Assembly: GCF_000758925.1 (NCBI RefSeq)
Contig: NZ_JRNC01000031.1
Span: 1-64,000 of the forward strand
DNA: 64,000 bases
Reading direction: 5' to 3'
From: Prevotella sp. S7-1-8
Lineage (GTDB): Bacteria; Bacteroidota; Bacteroidia; Bacteroidales; Bacteroidaceae
Shown here piece after piece: positions 52,909-61,887 of the stretch. Both the position numbers and the translations under genes were made by a program. Position 1 is the stretch's first letter. Each line of letters opens with the position of its first letter. A model generated the notes under the pieces. That model worked only from the letters and a program-made list of their open reading frames with translations. It had not been told where the DNA came from and searched no databases.

Positions 52909-53973
52909 ATGGAAGACAAGATTAGAATAAAGGACATCGCCAAGTGCGCCGGCGTATCTGTAGGAACCGTGGATCGAGTGTTGCATAATCGCCCCAATGT
53001 ATCTCCCAAAGCAAGGATAAAAGTAGAAAAGGCACTGAAAGACATGGACTATCAACCCAACATGTACGCCTCCGCCTTAGCTTACAACCGTTCTTACAAT
53101 TTTCAAATTATTATTCCCCAACATGAGCAGGTGGCTTATTGGGAGGAAATAGAGGAAGGGGTCAAAATGGCACAAGAGACTTACCGGGACTTTCATGTCA
53201 TGGCTCACATCATTTATTATGAGCGTTTTGACAACGCTTCTTTCTTGAAAGCCACACAAGAATGCCTTGCCTCCAAACCTGATGGCGTGGTCGTCGTGCC
53301 CACCGGATTGAATGTCACACGGGAATTTACCGATCAATTGCACCAATTGGGCATTCCGTTTATCATGCTCGACTCTTATTTACCCGACCTCAAGCCGCTG
53401 TCTTTCTATGGCCAAGACTCTTTCTCGAGCGGATACTTCGCAGCCCGGATGCTCATGCTCATAGCTCAAGACGAAAACGAAATCATGATCCTCAAGTTCA
53501 CCAAGAACGGCCATGTGGTAAGCAAGCAACAAGAAAACCGCGAAGTTGGGTTTAGACATTTCATGCACGAGCACTTCCCAAACGTAACAATCCACGATTT
53601 AGAACTGCCCATCGATCAATCCAGACTGTTCTACGACAACATGTTGGAGAAATTTTTCACTAACTATCCCAATGTTCACCAATGTATCACCATGGGGTCA
53701 AAAGCGCATGTCATGGGCACTTTTTTGCTGCGTACCAATCGCAGAGACGTGCAAATCATGGGGTATGACATGGTAGGGCGCAACGCCGATTGCCTTCGAC
53801 AAGGCAGCATCTCGTTTCTCATCGCACAGCACGCATACCAGCAAGGCTATTGCTGCGTCACCACTCTATTCAAGGCTATCGTACTGAAAAAGAAAGTTCA
53901 ACCCGTGAACTACATGCCCATCGAGTTGCTCTCACAAGAGAATGTGGATTTCTACCAGCGCACACAGCTCTAA
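52909..53973 (+). CDS. LacI-family transcriptional regulator
   Basis: 354 residues. The N-terminal HTH and hinge (about 5-62) read RIKDIAKCAGVSVGTVDRVL and LKDMDYQPNMYASALAYNRS. A periplasmic-binding-like effector domain follows (about 65-350, FQIIIPQHEQVAYWEEIEEG, DGVVVVPTG, FIMLDSYLP, GYDMVGRNADCLRQGSISFL, IAQHAYQQGY). This long-loop subtype with the YDMVGRNADCL region is typical of Bacteroidetes sugar-acid regulators. It is divergent from kdgK-eda, so it probably regulates that operon in response to KDG or a uronate; that is inference. Confidence 0.9.
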   Translation: MEDKIRIKDIAKCAGVSVGTVDRVLHNRPNVSPKARIKVEKALKDMDYQPNMYASALAYNRSYNFQIIIPQHEQVAYWEEIEEGVKMAQETYRDFHVMAHIIYYERFDNASFLKATQECLASKPDGVVVVPTGLNVTREFTDQLHQLGIPFIMLDSYLPDLKPLSFYGQDSFSSGYFAARMLMLIAQDENEIMILKFTKNGHVVSKQQENREVGFRHFMHEHFPNVTIHDLELPIDQSRLFYDNMLEKFFTNYPNVHQCITMGSKAHVMGTFLLRTNRRDVQIMGYDMVGRNADCLRQGSISFLIAQHAYQQGYCCVTTLFKAIVLKKKVQPVNYMPIELLSQENVDFYQRTQL

Positions 53974-54168
53974 ACATGCCCTGAAAAGGCCACGGCAAAG
54001 ATAACCATAGAAAATAACACAGACACACGAAATGTAAACACGACACGCCGAGGGCTTGGCCCATACTTGCCAAGCGCGGGTCACCGCTCAGCTTTGTCAT
54101 CCCACCGCTATAGCCATCTCCGCCTCTCTCGCGACATGGACGGGCAACCCTAAAAAACATTTGGGATC

Positions 54169-54960
54169 ATGGATATCATCACTCGCAACTTTTTCAGACT
54201 GCTTCGTTCTGGCGCCCTCAACGAGTACGAGCAATTGGAGCCAATGTCCAATTTTAAATGGGACCGCCTCGACCGCATGGTACGCGCGCAGCATGTGGAG
54301 GCTCCCGCGCAAAAAGGGGTGCGAAACCACCAATTCGACGCCATGATGAATATTCCCAAACGTCTTGTCCGGGACGACATGGACACATCTGACGAAGAAA
54401 ACAACGCCAGCCTCAGCAATCGCATACTGAACCATCGCCTGCGTAAAATCATAGAGGCGGAGCGCCACGCCATCGACACCAACATGGCTTCGATAGAGGT
54501 GCTCAATATCATCGTGGCCAACATTTCGGGCATGCTCAACAAGGGAATGATGCTCAGTGGCATCATCCGTTTGGGCAGCTACCTGCGCAACAAGGGCGAC
54601 AAGGTGGATTTCGTCAAGCTGGAAACATGGCTCGGCAAGCTGCACATTCGGCGCATGGCACAACTGCAAGGCAGCATGCTCATGGCCGTATTCAATTTTG
54701 ACCAAGACGAGATACCATTTGTCACACGGGAGGAACCCGCCGCTTACAAATTAGTGTTGCGCTCCGTGTCGCACACCGCCATTGACACCGCGGAGGAGTG
54801 GCACTTCAGGCAAAGCCGCTCGGGATTTGTGCAAAACAATTCCACCTTGTTGCGCCGAAACCTGCGCCGAAGTCTACGCTACATAGCATACGCCCCTCTC
54901 GAGACAGTGAGCAACTACCTGCACAACTTTGCACGCTCATTGCAAGAAATAGAAGAATAG
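54169..54960 (+). CDS. Conserved hypothetical protein
   Basis: 263 residues, soluble, strongly helical, with no signal peptide. It begins MDIITRNFFRLLRSGALNEY and continues with EPMSNFKWDRLDRMVRAQHV. The middle has long amphipathic helices (NRILNHRLRKIIEAERHAID, SIEVLNIIVANISGMLNKGM). Arg-rich stretches (LRRNLRRSLRYIAYAPL) precede the end. It appears to be a Bacteroidetes-conserved family; I do not recognise a function. It starts about 195 bp after the LacI-type gene and is followed by a long intergenic region, so it seems monocistronic. Confidence 0.75.
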   Translation: MDIITRNFFRLLRSGALNEYEQLEPMSNFKWDRLDRMVRAQHVEAPAQKGVRNHQFDAMMNIPKRLVRDDMDTSDEENNASLSNRILNHRLRKIIEAERHAIDTNMASIEVLNIIVANISGMLNKGMMLSGIIRLGSYLRNKGDKVDFVKLETWLGKLHIRRMAQLQGSMLMAVFNFDQDEIPFVTREEPAAYKLVLRSVSHTAIDTAEEWHFRQSRSGFVQNNSTLLRRNLRRSLRYIAYAPLETVSNYLHNFARSLQEIEE

Positions 54961-55549
54961 TGTCTAAAAGTATGGCAAAGACTATGGCCGACAATCGTTT
55001 TTGTCAATAATTCATCACGAAAAAAGACGCTTGGAAAACCATCCTCACAGAGCGCGGCTTGTTTTTTCTCCAACTGTCCGCACACTTTTTAGAGCCATAA
55101 ACCCAGAGCCAGCAAGTCCATTTTAACCTTCGCCCTGACGATTAAGGCCTTTTGGCAACATGTTTAAGCCCTGAACGTACCGCGTTCACGGCTCAATCGC
55201 GTCGCCTTGAGGCATTAATCGCGTCGCGATAAAGGCCCAATCGGGGCGCGGAGAAATTCCGACGAAAACGTCACAACTCCAAAAACGCCGTAAAATTCCA
55301 TTTATCAGCAATTTGCGAAACATGCCCATTTTTGGCGTATTTCAAACAAAAGGTGTCGCATTCTCAAATTCGTCAAGCATAAGAAGGGTTTTGTAAAGTT
55401 TTTTATCCATAGCGATACTGCGTCATCACACAACGCTTTTTTGTCATGCCAACAACCATGTTTCGCGATTGGCACACATCATACACCATAGGTTTTTGGA
55501 GCCAACGCAAACAAAAAATATAATAATAACCGATCGTGTCACGTTATCT
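54961..55549. other. Intergenic region before porE
   Basis: 589 bp. The middle holds a GC-rich repeat tract (55166-55252). The flanks are AT-rich. No clear porE promoter with the full consensus was found. No gene is seen. Confidence 0.6.
55166..55252. repeat. Tandem units of 21-24 nt
   Basis: Diverged units beginning AAGCCC (55166), GGCTCAATCGCGTCGCC (55190), GGCATTAATCGCGTCGCG (55211) and GGCCCAATCGGGGCGCG (55234). They are similar in period and composition to the tract at 45.7 kb. Confidence 0.6.
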
Positions 55550-57637
55550 ATGAAGATGAAAAGAAGCCCCCTTTATATATTAACGCTTTTTTTGGCAACG
55601 ACGTTGCTCATGGCATGCGGCGCCGAGAGAAACATCAAGCGCGCCGAGAGACACTTGGCTCTTGGAGAATACTATGGCGCAGCCAACGAGCTCAAGCAAG
55701 CGTACCGAAAAACCGAAGCCAAAAACAGAGACCAGCGAGGGCGTATCGCCAAGGAAATGGCCTACTGCTATGACAAGGGATTGCAAACAGCCAAGGGCAT
55801 CGCGGCATACCGAAACGCCATACGCTACAACCAAGCCGACGCCAACGACCACTTGCGATTGGGACGGCTGCTATTAAAAAACGGCAGCTACAAGGAGGCG
55901 AAAGACGAATTCAAATTGGTTTTGGACTCTCTTCCGGCAAACGCCTTGGCCAAGGCCGGAATGGCATCGTGCGCAAACGCTCCCCTTGCCAAGCAATCGG
56001 GCAGCAGGTACACGGTGAAAAAAGCGGACGTCTTCAACTCACGAAAAGCCGACTATTCGCCCATGTTGGCAGGCGACAACTTTGACCAGCTCTATTTCAC
56101 CTCCACGCGCAACGAGGCGACAGGCAGTGAGCTTAGTGACATAACGGGCGCCAAGCCGGCGGACATTTTTGTCTCCGAGAAAGACGAAAACGGCAAATGG
56201 GGTAAGCCAAGGCCAGTGGACGGCGGCCTGAACACTGTTTTTGACGAGGGGGCCACCTGCCTCTCCACGGACGGGAGGGAGATGTTTCTCACCCAATGCG
56301 CCACAGACCCCAAATATCCACGATACGCCCAAATCGTGAAATCAAATCGCTCTGACGCCGCATGGAGCAAAGCCACCGAGGTGAGGCTCACCAACGACAC
56401 GCTCTCAAGCTACGCCCACCCAGCCATCTCGCCCGATGGGCAATGGCTCTATTTTGTATCGGACATGCCGGGAGGCAAGGGCGGTTTGGATATTTGGCGA
56501 GTGCGCATAACGCCCACCGGCTATGGGGGCGTGGAAAATTTAGGGACGCCAGTCAACACCGAGGGCAACGAGATGTTTCCCACTTTCAGGCCAAACGGCG
56601 ACCTGTACTTCTCCAGCGACGGACATCCGGGCATGGGAGGCTTGGACGTTTTCATAGCCAAGGTGGGCAAAGACCATCGCTATCACTTGTCACACCCAGG
56701 GTATCCGCTCAACTCGCAGGGCGACGATTTCGGCCTAACCTTCGAGGGCGTGTATAACCGGGGCTACTTCTGCTCAAACCGAAATGACGGCCGCGGCTGG
56801 GACCACATCTACTCTTTTGAGAACCCGGAGATTGTGCAAACTGTCAAAGGGTGGGTATACGAGATGGACGGCTACGAGCTGCCAGCCGCCCAAGTGTACG
56901 TGGTGGGAAACGATGGCACCAACGAGCGACTGAGCGTGCGCGGCGATGGGTCGTTCACAAAGATACTGGACGAGGGTGTCACATACTTGTTTTTGGCCAC
57001 CTGCAAAGGTTTTCTAAATCACGAAGAGGAAGTGACGGCATTGGCCAATCCCAAAGAATCGCGAGAAACCACGTTGCAGTTTGCCTTGGCCAACATCTCC
57101 GCGCCGACGTTGATAGACAATATTTTCTATGATTTCGACAAGGCTACATTGCGCGACTCCTCAAAGATGGCATTGGACAAGCTGGTGCGATTGCTCAACG
57201 AAAACCCCAACATTACGATCGAATTGAGCGCACACGCCGACTACAAAGGGGCGGCCGCATACAACAAAAGATTGTCGCAAAAACGAGCCGAGGCGGTGGT
57301 GGCGTATCTCATAGGCCATGGCATCGCGGCCGACAGGCTCACCCCCAAGGGCTACGGAAAAGAGAGACCGAAAACCATCAAGAAAAAATTGACGGAGAAA
57401 TTGACATGGCTAAAAGAGGGCGACGTGCTTACGGAGGCGTTTATCAAAGCCATTAAAGATAAGAAAAAACAAGAAATTTGCAATCAGCTGAACAGACGCA
57501 CGGAGTTCAGCGTGCTACGCACTACATACGGCATGTTCGACAAGAATGGAAAATTGAAAAATCCACCCAAGCCGAAAGAAAACGCGAAAGAAAAAGAGGG
57601 ACTTTACGAAAACGACGCGAACGTCATCGTTGAGTGA
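55550..57637 (+). CDS. porE: PorE-like OmpA-family lipoprotein (type IX secretion)
   Basis: 695 residues from the ATG at 55550; the longer frame upstream is not needed. Lipoprotein signal with Cys23 (LLMAC). Domain order: TPR-like helices (about 25-140, HLALGEYYGAANELKQAY), a PD40/WD40-type beta-propeller (about 165-425, with repeats like PAISPDGQWLYFVSDMPGGK and FRPNGDLYFSSDGHPGMGGL), a carboxypeptidase-regulatory-like domain (about 430-500, VKGWVYEMDGYELPAAQVYV) and a C-terminal OmpA domain (about 520-620, NIFYDFDKATLRDSS, ELSAHADYKGAAAYN, RAEAVVAYLIGHGI). This order matches PorE of Porphyromonas, an outer-membrane protein that anchors the type IX machine to peptidoglycan. The last 14 bp overlap the convergent anti-sigma-like gene. 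Confidence 0.85.
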   Translation: MKMKRSPLYILTLFLATTLLMACGAERNIKRAERHLALGEYYGAANELKQAYRKTEAKNRDQRGRIAKEMAYCYDKGLQTAKGIAAYRNAIRYNQADANDHLRLGRLLLKNGSYKEAKDEFKLVLDSLPANALAKAGMASCANAPLAKQSGSRYTVKKADVFNSRKADYSPMLAGDNFDQLYFTSTRNEATGSELSDITGAKPADIFVSEKDENGKWGKPRPVDGGLNTVFDEGATCLSTDGREMFLTQCATDPKYPRYAQIVKSNRSDAAWSKATEVRLTNDTLSSYAHPAISPDGQWLYFVSDMPGGKGGLDIWRVRITPTGYGGVENLGTPVNTEGNEMFPTFRPNGDLYFSSDGHPGMGGLDVFIAKVGKDHRYHLSHPGYPLNSQGDDFGLTFEGVYNRGYFCSNRNDGRGWDHIYSFENPEIVQTVKGWVYEMDGYELPAAQVYVVGNDGTNERLSVRGDGSFTKILDEGVTYLFLATCKGFLNHEEEVTALANPKESRETTLQFALANISAPTLIDNIFYDFDKATLRDSSKMALDKLVRLLNENPNITIELSAHADYKGAAAYNKRLSQKRAEAVVAYLIGHGIAADRLTPKGYGKERPKTIKKKLTEKLTWLKEGDVLTEAFIKAIKDKKKQEICNQLNRRTEFSVLRTTYGMFDKNGKLKNPPKPKENAKEKEGLYENDANVIVE

Positions 57638-57980
57638 CGCTAACATTATAAAATCCCACCAACGCCAACAAGGCCATCGTAGCCCATAGCCACACGAGCG
57701 AGAACAAGCTCAGATGGATAGAAGCGACATACCCAATGACGTCGCCCACAAAATTAGACGCGATGGCACGCAGGTCACCCAACCCATTAAACACAATGAA
57801 CAACGCCACGCCTACCATAAGGCAGAAGATAGACCATGCCGCGTTTACACGTTTAGCGCGCAAGGGCAACCTGCGCATGACTTTGTGAGAAAAGCCATCG
57901 TCTGGAATGTCTCGCTTGAACGAGCTGAAAAACTGCTCCAAGAGTTGGTCGTCGGTTTTTATTTCATTATCATTTCTCAT
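57624..57980 (-). CDS. DUF5056-type membrane protein, probable sigma partner
   Basis: 118 residues. The N-terminal 45 residues are soluble (DDQLLEQFFSSFKRDIPDDG, FSHKVMRRLPL), and two transmembrane helices follow (about 46-66 and 90-112). The family sits next to ECF sigma genes in Bacteroidetes and resembles a short anti-sigma factor, but regulation is inferred from context only. It starts 51 bp after the sigma stop, and its 3' end overlaps porE on the other strand by 14 bp. Confidence 0.75.
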   Translation of the reverse strand: MRNDNEIKTDDQLLEQFFSSFKRDIPDDGFSHKVMRRLPLRAKRVNAAWSIFCLMVGVALFIVFNGLGDLRAIASNFVGDVIGYVASIHLSLFSLVWLWATMALLALVGFYNVSVTQR

Positions 57981-58031
57981 TGAGGTAATATATAATCTTT
58001 TTTGCCATAAATATTTAAACGATCTCGCACA

Positions 58032-58568
58032 TCACCCATACCCATTGGCACGGAGAAAATTCGCCATTTTCTTCTTGCCTCTCGCCAAATGGCTTTTAAC
58101 CGTGTTTTCCGGTATCTCGGTTATCGCTGAGATTTTGTCGATAGGTTGTCCCTCCATGAGCTGGAGAGTGATGCAGACACGCTCGGAATGGTTGAGCAAA
58201 CGCAACGCCTCGTAGATGTCCATCCGAAGGTTGCTGTCTATCCGTTCTGAGCATTTGCCCCTGACGGCGGTCGTCTCAAGATCGAGCGTGGACTTGCGAC
58301 CGCGCACATGGTCATAGAACACATTGTAGGCTATGCGGAAAAGCCACGTAAGGAAAGAGGACTTGCCTTGGAACTGGTCTATATGCGTATAAGCTTTGAC
58401 AAACGTGTCTTGGGCAAGGTCGTCGCTCAACTGACTGTCGCCGAGAGTCTGCGACAAAAGGAACCGCCGCACGGGCGACTGGTATTCACGCATCAACTTG
58501 CCGAAAGCGCGTTGATCATGAAAGACAGTCACCTGTTGGACCAAACTGATTTCCTCCGCGCGGTTCAC
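58032..58568 (-). CDS. ECF RNA polymerase sigma factor
   Basis: 178 residues, sigma-70 family group 4. Start is a GTG at 58568, right after the DUF6249 stop; no ATG is available before residue 26 and the GTG keeps the full region 2. Region 2 (about 15-95) includes LMREYQSPVRRFLLSQTLGD, DDLAQDTFVKAYTHIDQF and FLTWLFRIAYNVFYDHVRGR. Region 4 (about 120-170) has LLNHSERVCITLQLMEGQPI and DKISAITEIPENTVKSHLAR. No N-terminal extension. It is flanked by its two membrane partners, DUF6249 upstream and DUF5056 downstream. Confidence 0.93.
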   Translation of the reverse strand: MNRAEEISLVQQVTVFHDQRAFGKLMREYQSPVRRFLLSQTLGDSQLSDDLAQDTFVKAYTHIDQFQGKSSFLTWLFRIAYNVFYDHVRGRKSTLDLETTAVRGKCSERIDSNLRMDIYEALRLLNHSERVCITLQLMEGQPIDKISAITEIPENTVKSHLARGKKKMANFLRANGYG

Positions 58569-59186
58569 TTACTTGGATGTTTTACTGATAACCACTTGTC
58601 CTACACCCCAACACACGATCAGCGCGCCCACTCCCATGAGAACTCCCGCTCCCCAGATGGCGAACATGAGAAACAGCCCCGCGCCAATGGCAATATTCTT
58701 GATGCCTCGTTTGCGATAATCTTCAGGTGTCTCGTTCACCATCGGTTTCACCTCCTCGGGTATGGGGCGTCCAGTTTCCATCGCTTTCTCAACCAAGGCA
58801 ACACGGGAATTGTGGCGATTGATGAAGTATCTGATTACCAAAAACAAGATTATTAATGGCGCAAGCACGAAGATCAATCCAATCAGCATGGCGAAAATAA
58901 TGATAACAACGGTACCGAAACCCAACGTTCCTGTCAACAGTTCCTTGACAAATTTGTCTGGACCGGAGACGTCATCAATGTCATGGCCCATGGCCGAAGC
59001 GGTGTAAGTGCTGTCCTCGTCACCTGCCAACGTGGCGGAGGTGGTGTCCGAATAGGCCTCCATACGATCGTGCCTGGCAGAGTCCGCGAGTTCCACTTGT
59101 GGATGATGGCGATGCCGTGGTTTCACCCCGGAGGCGTTGACGCTAAGGGAGAAGACCATTATTAAAGTTAAAACAATCTGTTTCAT
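58569..59186 (-). CDS. DUF6249-type membrane protein
   Basis: 205 residues with a signal peptide (1-19). A His-rich and acidic linker (about 25-80, RHRHHPQVELADSARHDRME) precedes two membrane segments (about 88-118). A cytoplasmic helix (NRHNSRVALVEKAMETGRPI, then PEEVKPMVNETPEDYRKRGI) and two more helices (about 165-200) follow. The pattern HNSRVALVEKAMETGRPIPE is characteristic of this family, which occurs beside ECF sigma factors in Bacteroidetes. First gene of the three-gene sigma operon; the role is not known. Confidence 0.8.
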   Translation of the reverse strand: MKQIVLTLIMVFSLSVNASGVKPRHRHHPQVELADSARHDRMEAYSDTTSATLAGDEDSTYTASAMGHDIDDVSGPDKFVKELLTGTLGFGTVVIIIFAMLIGLIFVLAPLIILFLVIRYFINRHNSRVALVEKAMETGRPIPEEVKPMVNETPEDYRKRGIKNIAIGAGLFLMFAIWGAGVLMGVGALIVCWGVGQVVISKTSK

Positions 59187-59242
59187 TTGCGCTTGTTTAT
59201 TTATATTATTCTGACCGTAAGACGAAACGGCCGCGTGAATAG

Positions 59243-59273
59243 TTGCAAAGTAACAGAAAAAAAACTATTTTTG
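59243..59273 (+). promoter_or_regulatory. Promoter for the methyltransferase-folA pair
   Basis: TTG (59243-59245), exactly 20 bp, TATTTTTG (59266-59273); 20 bp before the ATG at 59294. Confidence 0.78.
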
Positions 59274-59293
59274 CAAAACGAAATACGTTTACC

Positions 59294-60769
59294 ATGACTT
59301 TACCCAAGGATTTCGAGACCTATACACGCGCGCTGATGGGCGACGAGCTTTATGACACGCTATGTCGCGGTTTGGCATCCGAGCCTCCCGTCAGCATACG
59401 TCTAAACCCATTCAAGACCATGACACACAAGGGTATGGCAACCGCCATGGTGGAGAATTGTGAGGCCACGCGTGTGGGGTGGAACGCTGATGGGATGTAC
59501 CTGCCGCGCCGCCCCAACTTCACGTTCGATCCCTTGTTCCACGCAGGGCTGTACTATGTGCAGGAGGCTTCGTCCATGTTCGTGGGGCATGTGTTGCGAC
59601 AATTGGTGGACAAGCCTGTGGCAATGCTCGACCTATGCGCCGCCCCGGGGGGAAAGACCACGGCTGCGAGGGCGGCCCTGCCGGAGGGAAGCGTGCTCGT
59701 GGCCAATGAGCCGGTAAAGGCGCGGGCGTCCATCTTGTTGGAGAACATGCTGAAATTTGGGCACCAAGACGTGATGGTGACCAACAATTACCCAAGGGAT
59801 TACAAACAAAGCGGATTAAAATTTGACGTTGTTCTCACAGATGTGCCTTGCTCTGGCGAGGGTATGTTCAGAAAGGATGAGGGCGCGATAGCCGAATGGA
59901 GCGTTGAAAACGTGGATAAATGCCGCAACCTTCAACGTTCCATCGTGCAGGATATTTGGCCCTGCCTGAACGAGGGTGGCTTGCTCATCTACTCTACCTG
60001 CACGTTCAACACGCGCGAAAACGAGGAAAACGCGGAATGGATAGCCAAGACGCTCGGCGCCGACTGGATCGAGATAGAAACCGCCCCGGAGTGGAACATC
60101 GCCGGGGCGATAGGATGCCCCGAGCCGATGTACAGGTTCATCCCCGGCAAAACAAAAGGCGAGGGACTGTTTGTGGCAGCGCTGAGAAAACATGGCGAGC
60201 GTTCTGCCACTTTGGAAATCCCAGAAAAAGGCAACGGGAAAAACTCGCACAAAAACAAACGTGACAAAAGAACAGGGCCTCCAAGACGAGCGGCTGAAAG
60301 TTTGGCCGGCAAATGGATAGTGGGCGACTTTGCCACCATGGAGAGCAACGAGGGGCTCGTGGCCATCCCCAATCGATGGTTGGCACTATACGACCATGCC
60401 ATGAAAACGCTTCGTGTGCTTCACGCCGGCGTGACATTGGGAAAGCGAAAAGGCCATGATATTATTCCAGACATATCCCTTGCGCTTTCCACAAAACTCA
60501 ATAACGAAGCCTTCGCAAGTGTTGAGACCGACTGGGCCACAACCGTCAGGTTCTTGAGAAAAGAGAGCATAACACTTCCCCCAAGCGCGCCACGAGGTTT
60601 TGTCCTCATTAAATTTAAAGGACATCCCATCGGATTTGTCAAAAACATAGGCACGCGAGCCAACAATCTTTACCCTCAGGAATGGAAGATTAAGACCTCG
60701 CACATACCCGAGACACCCATACAAGTATTGCCCATAGAAATCTCCCGAAGTCGCCAATATGAAGATTAG
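59294..60769 (+). CDS. rsmF: NOL1/NOP2/Sun (RsmF-type) rRNA cytosine-C5 methyltransferase
   Basis: 491 residues from the ATG at 59294 (MTLPKDFETYTRALMGDELY). The catalytic domain (about 1-310) has the SAM loop LDLCAAPGGKTTAARAALP (about 112-130), the catalytic PCSGEGMFRKDE (about 187) and YSTCTFNTRENEENAEWI (about 230) with the second catalytic Cys. A C-terminal region (about 340-490) has the PUA-like RNA-binding features (PRGFVLIKFKGHPIGFVKNI, LYPQEWKI), as in RsmF/YebU. It probably methylates a 16S rRNA cytidine. It overlaps folA by 11 bp. Confidence 0.92.
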   Translation: MTLPKDFETYTRALMGDELYDTLCRGLASEPPVSIRLNPFKTMTHKGMATAMVENCEATRVGWNADGMYLPRRPNFTFDPLFHAGLYYVQEASSMFVGHVLRQLVDKPVAMLDLCAAPGGKTTAARAALPEGSVLVANEPVKARASILLENMLKFGHQDVMVTNNYPRDYKQSGLKFDVVLTDVPCSGEGMFRKDEGAIAEWSVENVDKCRNLQRSIVQDIWPCLNEGGLLIYSTCTFNTRENEENAEWIAKTLGADWIEIETAPEWNIAGAIGCPEPMYRFIPGKTKGEGLFVAALRKHGERSATLEIPEKGNGKNSHKNKRDKRTGPPRRAAESLAGKWIVGDFATMESNEGLVAIPNRWLALYDHAMKTLRVLHAGVTLGKRKGHDIIPDISLALSTKLNNEAFASVETDWATTVRFLRKESITLPPSAPRGFVLIKFKGHPIGFVKNIGTRANNLYPQEWKIKTSHIPETPIQVLPIEISRSRQYED

Positions 60770-61226
60770 CGTTATCGTGGCAATGGCCATCAACCGTGCT
60801 ATTGGTTATGAGAACCACTTACCCTGGCACATACCGGAAGACCTTCGGCGCTTCAAGGCACTCACGTTGGGTCACGCTGTCATAATGGGAAGAAAGACGT
60901 TTGAATCGCTTCCCTGCGGAGCGCTTCCGCAAAGAAGGAATATCGTGATCAGCTCCACCAAGCGACATTTAGATGGATGCGAGGTGTATCCCTCTGTAGA
61001 AAAGGCCATTGAGGCTTGCGAAGATGAGCCGAAGGTGTTTGTCATAGGCGGCGAGAGCGTTTACAGACAATTCCTTCCGATGGCCGACCACATTTATCTC
61101 ACCTTAGTCGAATGTCGTCCCAACAAGGCAGACTCTTTCTTTCCGGAGATAGATATGGCTAAATGGCAAGAAATAAAAAAGGAAAAACACGACGGTTTTT
61201 CCTTTATTGAGTATGAGGCTATATAA
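60759..61226 (+). CDS. folA: Dihydrofolate reductase
   Basis: 155-residue DHFR reducing dihydrofolate with NADPH. MKISVIVAMAINRAIGYENHL (start to about 21), the folate-site LPWHIPEDLRRFKALTLGHA with catalytic Asp27-type aspartate in PEDL, VIMGRKTFESLPCGALPQRR and the NADPH motif VFVIGGESVYRQF are present. Overlaps the methyltransferase by 11 bp. It is convergent with the Lrp-type gene, 11 bp apart. The proximity to folate-using enzymes elsewhere in the window is not an operon link. Confidence 0.97.
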   Translation: MKISVIVAMAINRAIGYENHLPWHIPEDLRRFKALTLGHAVIMGRKTFESLPCGALPQRRNIVISSTKRHLDGCEVYPSVEKAIEACEDEPKVFVIGGESVYRQFLPMADHIYLTLVECRPNKADSFFPEIDMAKWQEIKKEKHDGFSFIEYEAI

Positions 61227-61237
61227 CAGTCTGCGCA

Positions 61238-61738
61238 CTAATCCTCACCATCAACTTCATTGTCGTCTTCCTCATCGTTTCCCGGCATGGGCAACTGCCG
61301 GTCTATGACGGCATTAAAACTCACGATAGTCTCACTTCGCGACAAACCCAACGGCTGCAATTTGTCGTGAATAATATTCAACATGTCATGATTGTTCTTG
61401 GCGTATATCTTGATGAACATATCGTAACCGCCCGTTGTATAATGACATTCGGTAACCTCTGGTATCTGCCGAAGCTTCTCGACCACATCGTCAAAACTCG
61501 ATGGATCCTTAAGGAACAAGCCCACGTAAGCGCAAGTCTCATACCCTATTTTCTCAGGATTGATGATAAACTCAGAGCCTTTCAACACTCCCAACGCCGT
61601 GAGTTTCTGAATACGTTGGTGTATCGCCGCACCACTAACATTACACGAGCGCGCTACCTCCAAGAACGGAACGCGAGCATCTGCAGCTATAAGTCTTAAA
61701 ATTTTTCTATCTAACGAATCTAAATTGTGACGTGCCAT
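61238..61738 (-). CDS. Lrp/AsnC-family transcriptional regulator
   Basis: 166 residues. The N-terminal HTH (about 5-60) reads LDSLDRKILRLIAADARVPF, EVARSCNVSGAAIHQRIQKL and GVLKGSEFI. The C-terminal RAM/AsnC domain (about 70-150) has TCAYVGLFLKDPSSFDDVVE, VTECHYTTGGYDMFIKIYAK and LSRSETIVSFNAV. An acidic tail (DEEDDNEVDGED) ends the protein. The effector is probably an amino acid. A -7 element TAACTTTG lies at 61766-61759. Confidence 0.92.
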   Translation of the reverse strand: MARHNLDSLDRKILRLIAADARVPFLEVARSCNVSGAAIHQRIQKLTALGVLKGSEFIINPEKIGYETCAYVGLFLKDPSSFDDVVEKLRQIPEVTECHYTTGGYDMFIKIYAKNNHDMLNIIHDKLQPLGLSRSETIVSFNAVIDRQLPMPGNDEEDDNEVDGED

Positions 61739-61758
61739 ATTGTATCTTCATTTTTCCC

Positions 61759-61766
61759 CAAAGTTA
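61759..61766 (-). promoter_or_regulatory. -7 element for the Lrp-type gene
   Basis: Minus-strand TAACTTTG, about 20 bp before the ATG at 61738; no matching -33 TTG. Confidence 0.45.
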
Positions 61767-61887
61767 CAAAAAAAATGGAAAAATCATGTCTGTTTAGTAC
61801 TTTTTAATTATAAAATGTTATAGAAATTAACTATTTTCGCAATCAAAAACGTTCCGCTTATAGCTTCCACAGCGATAAACAACGCAA

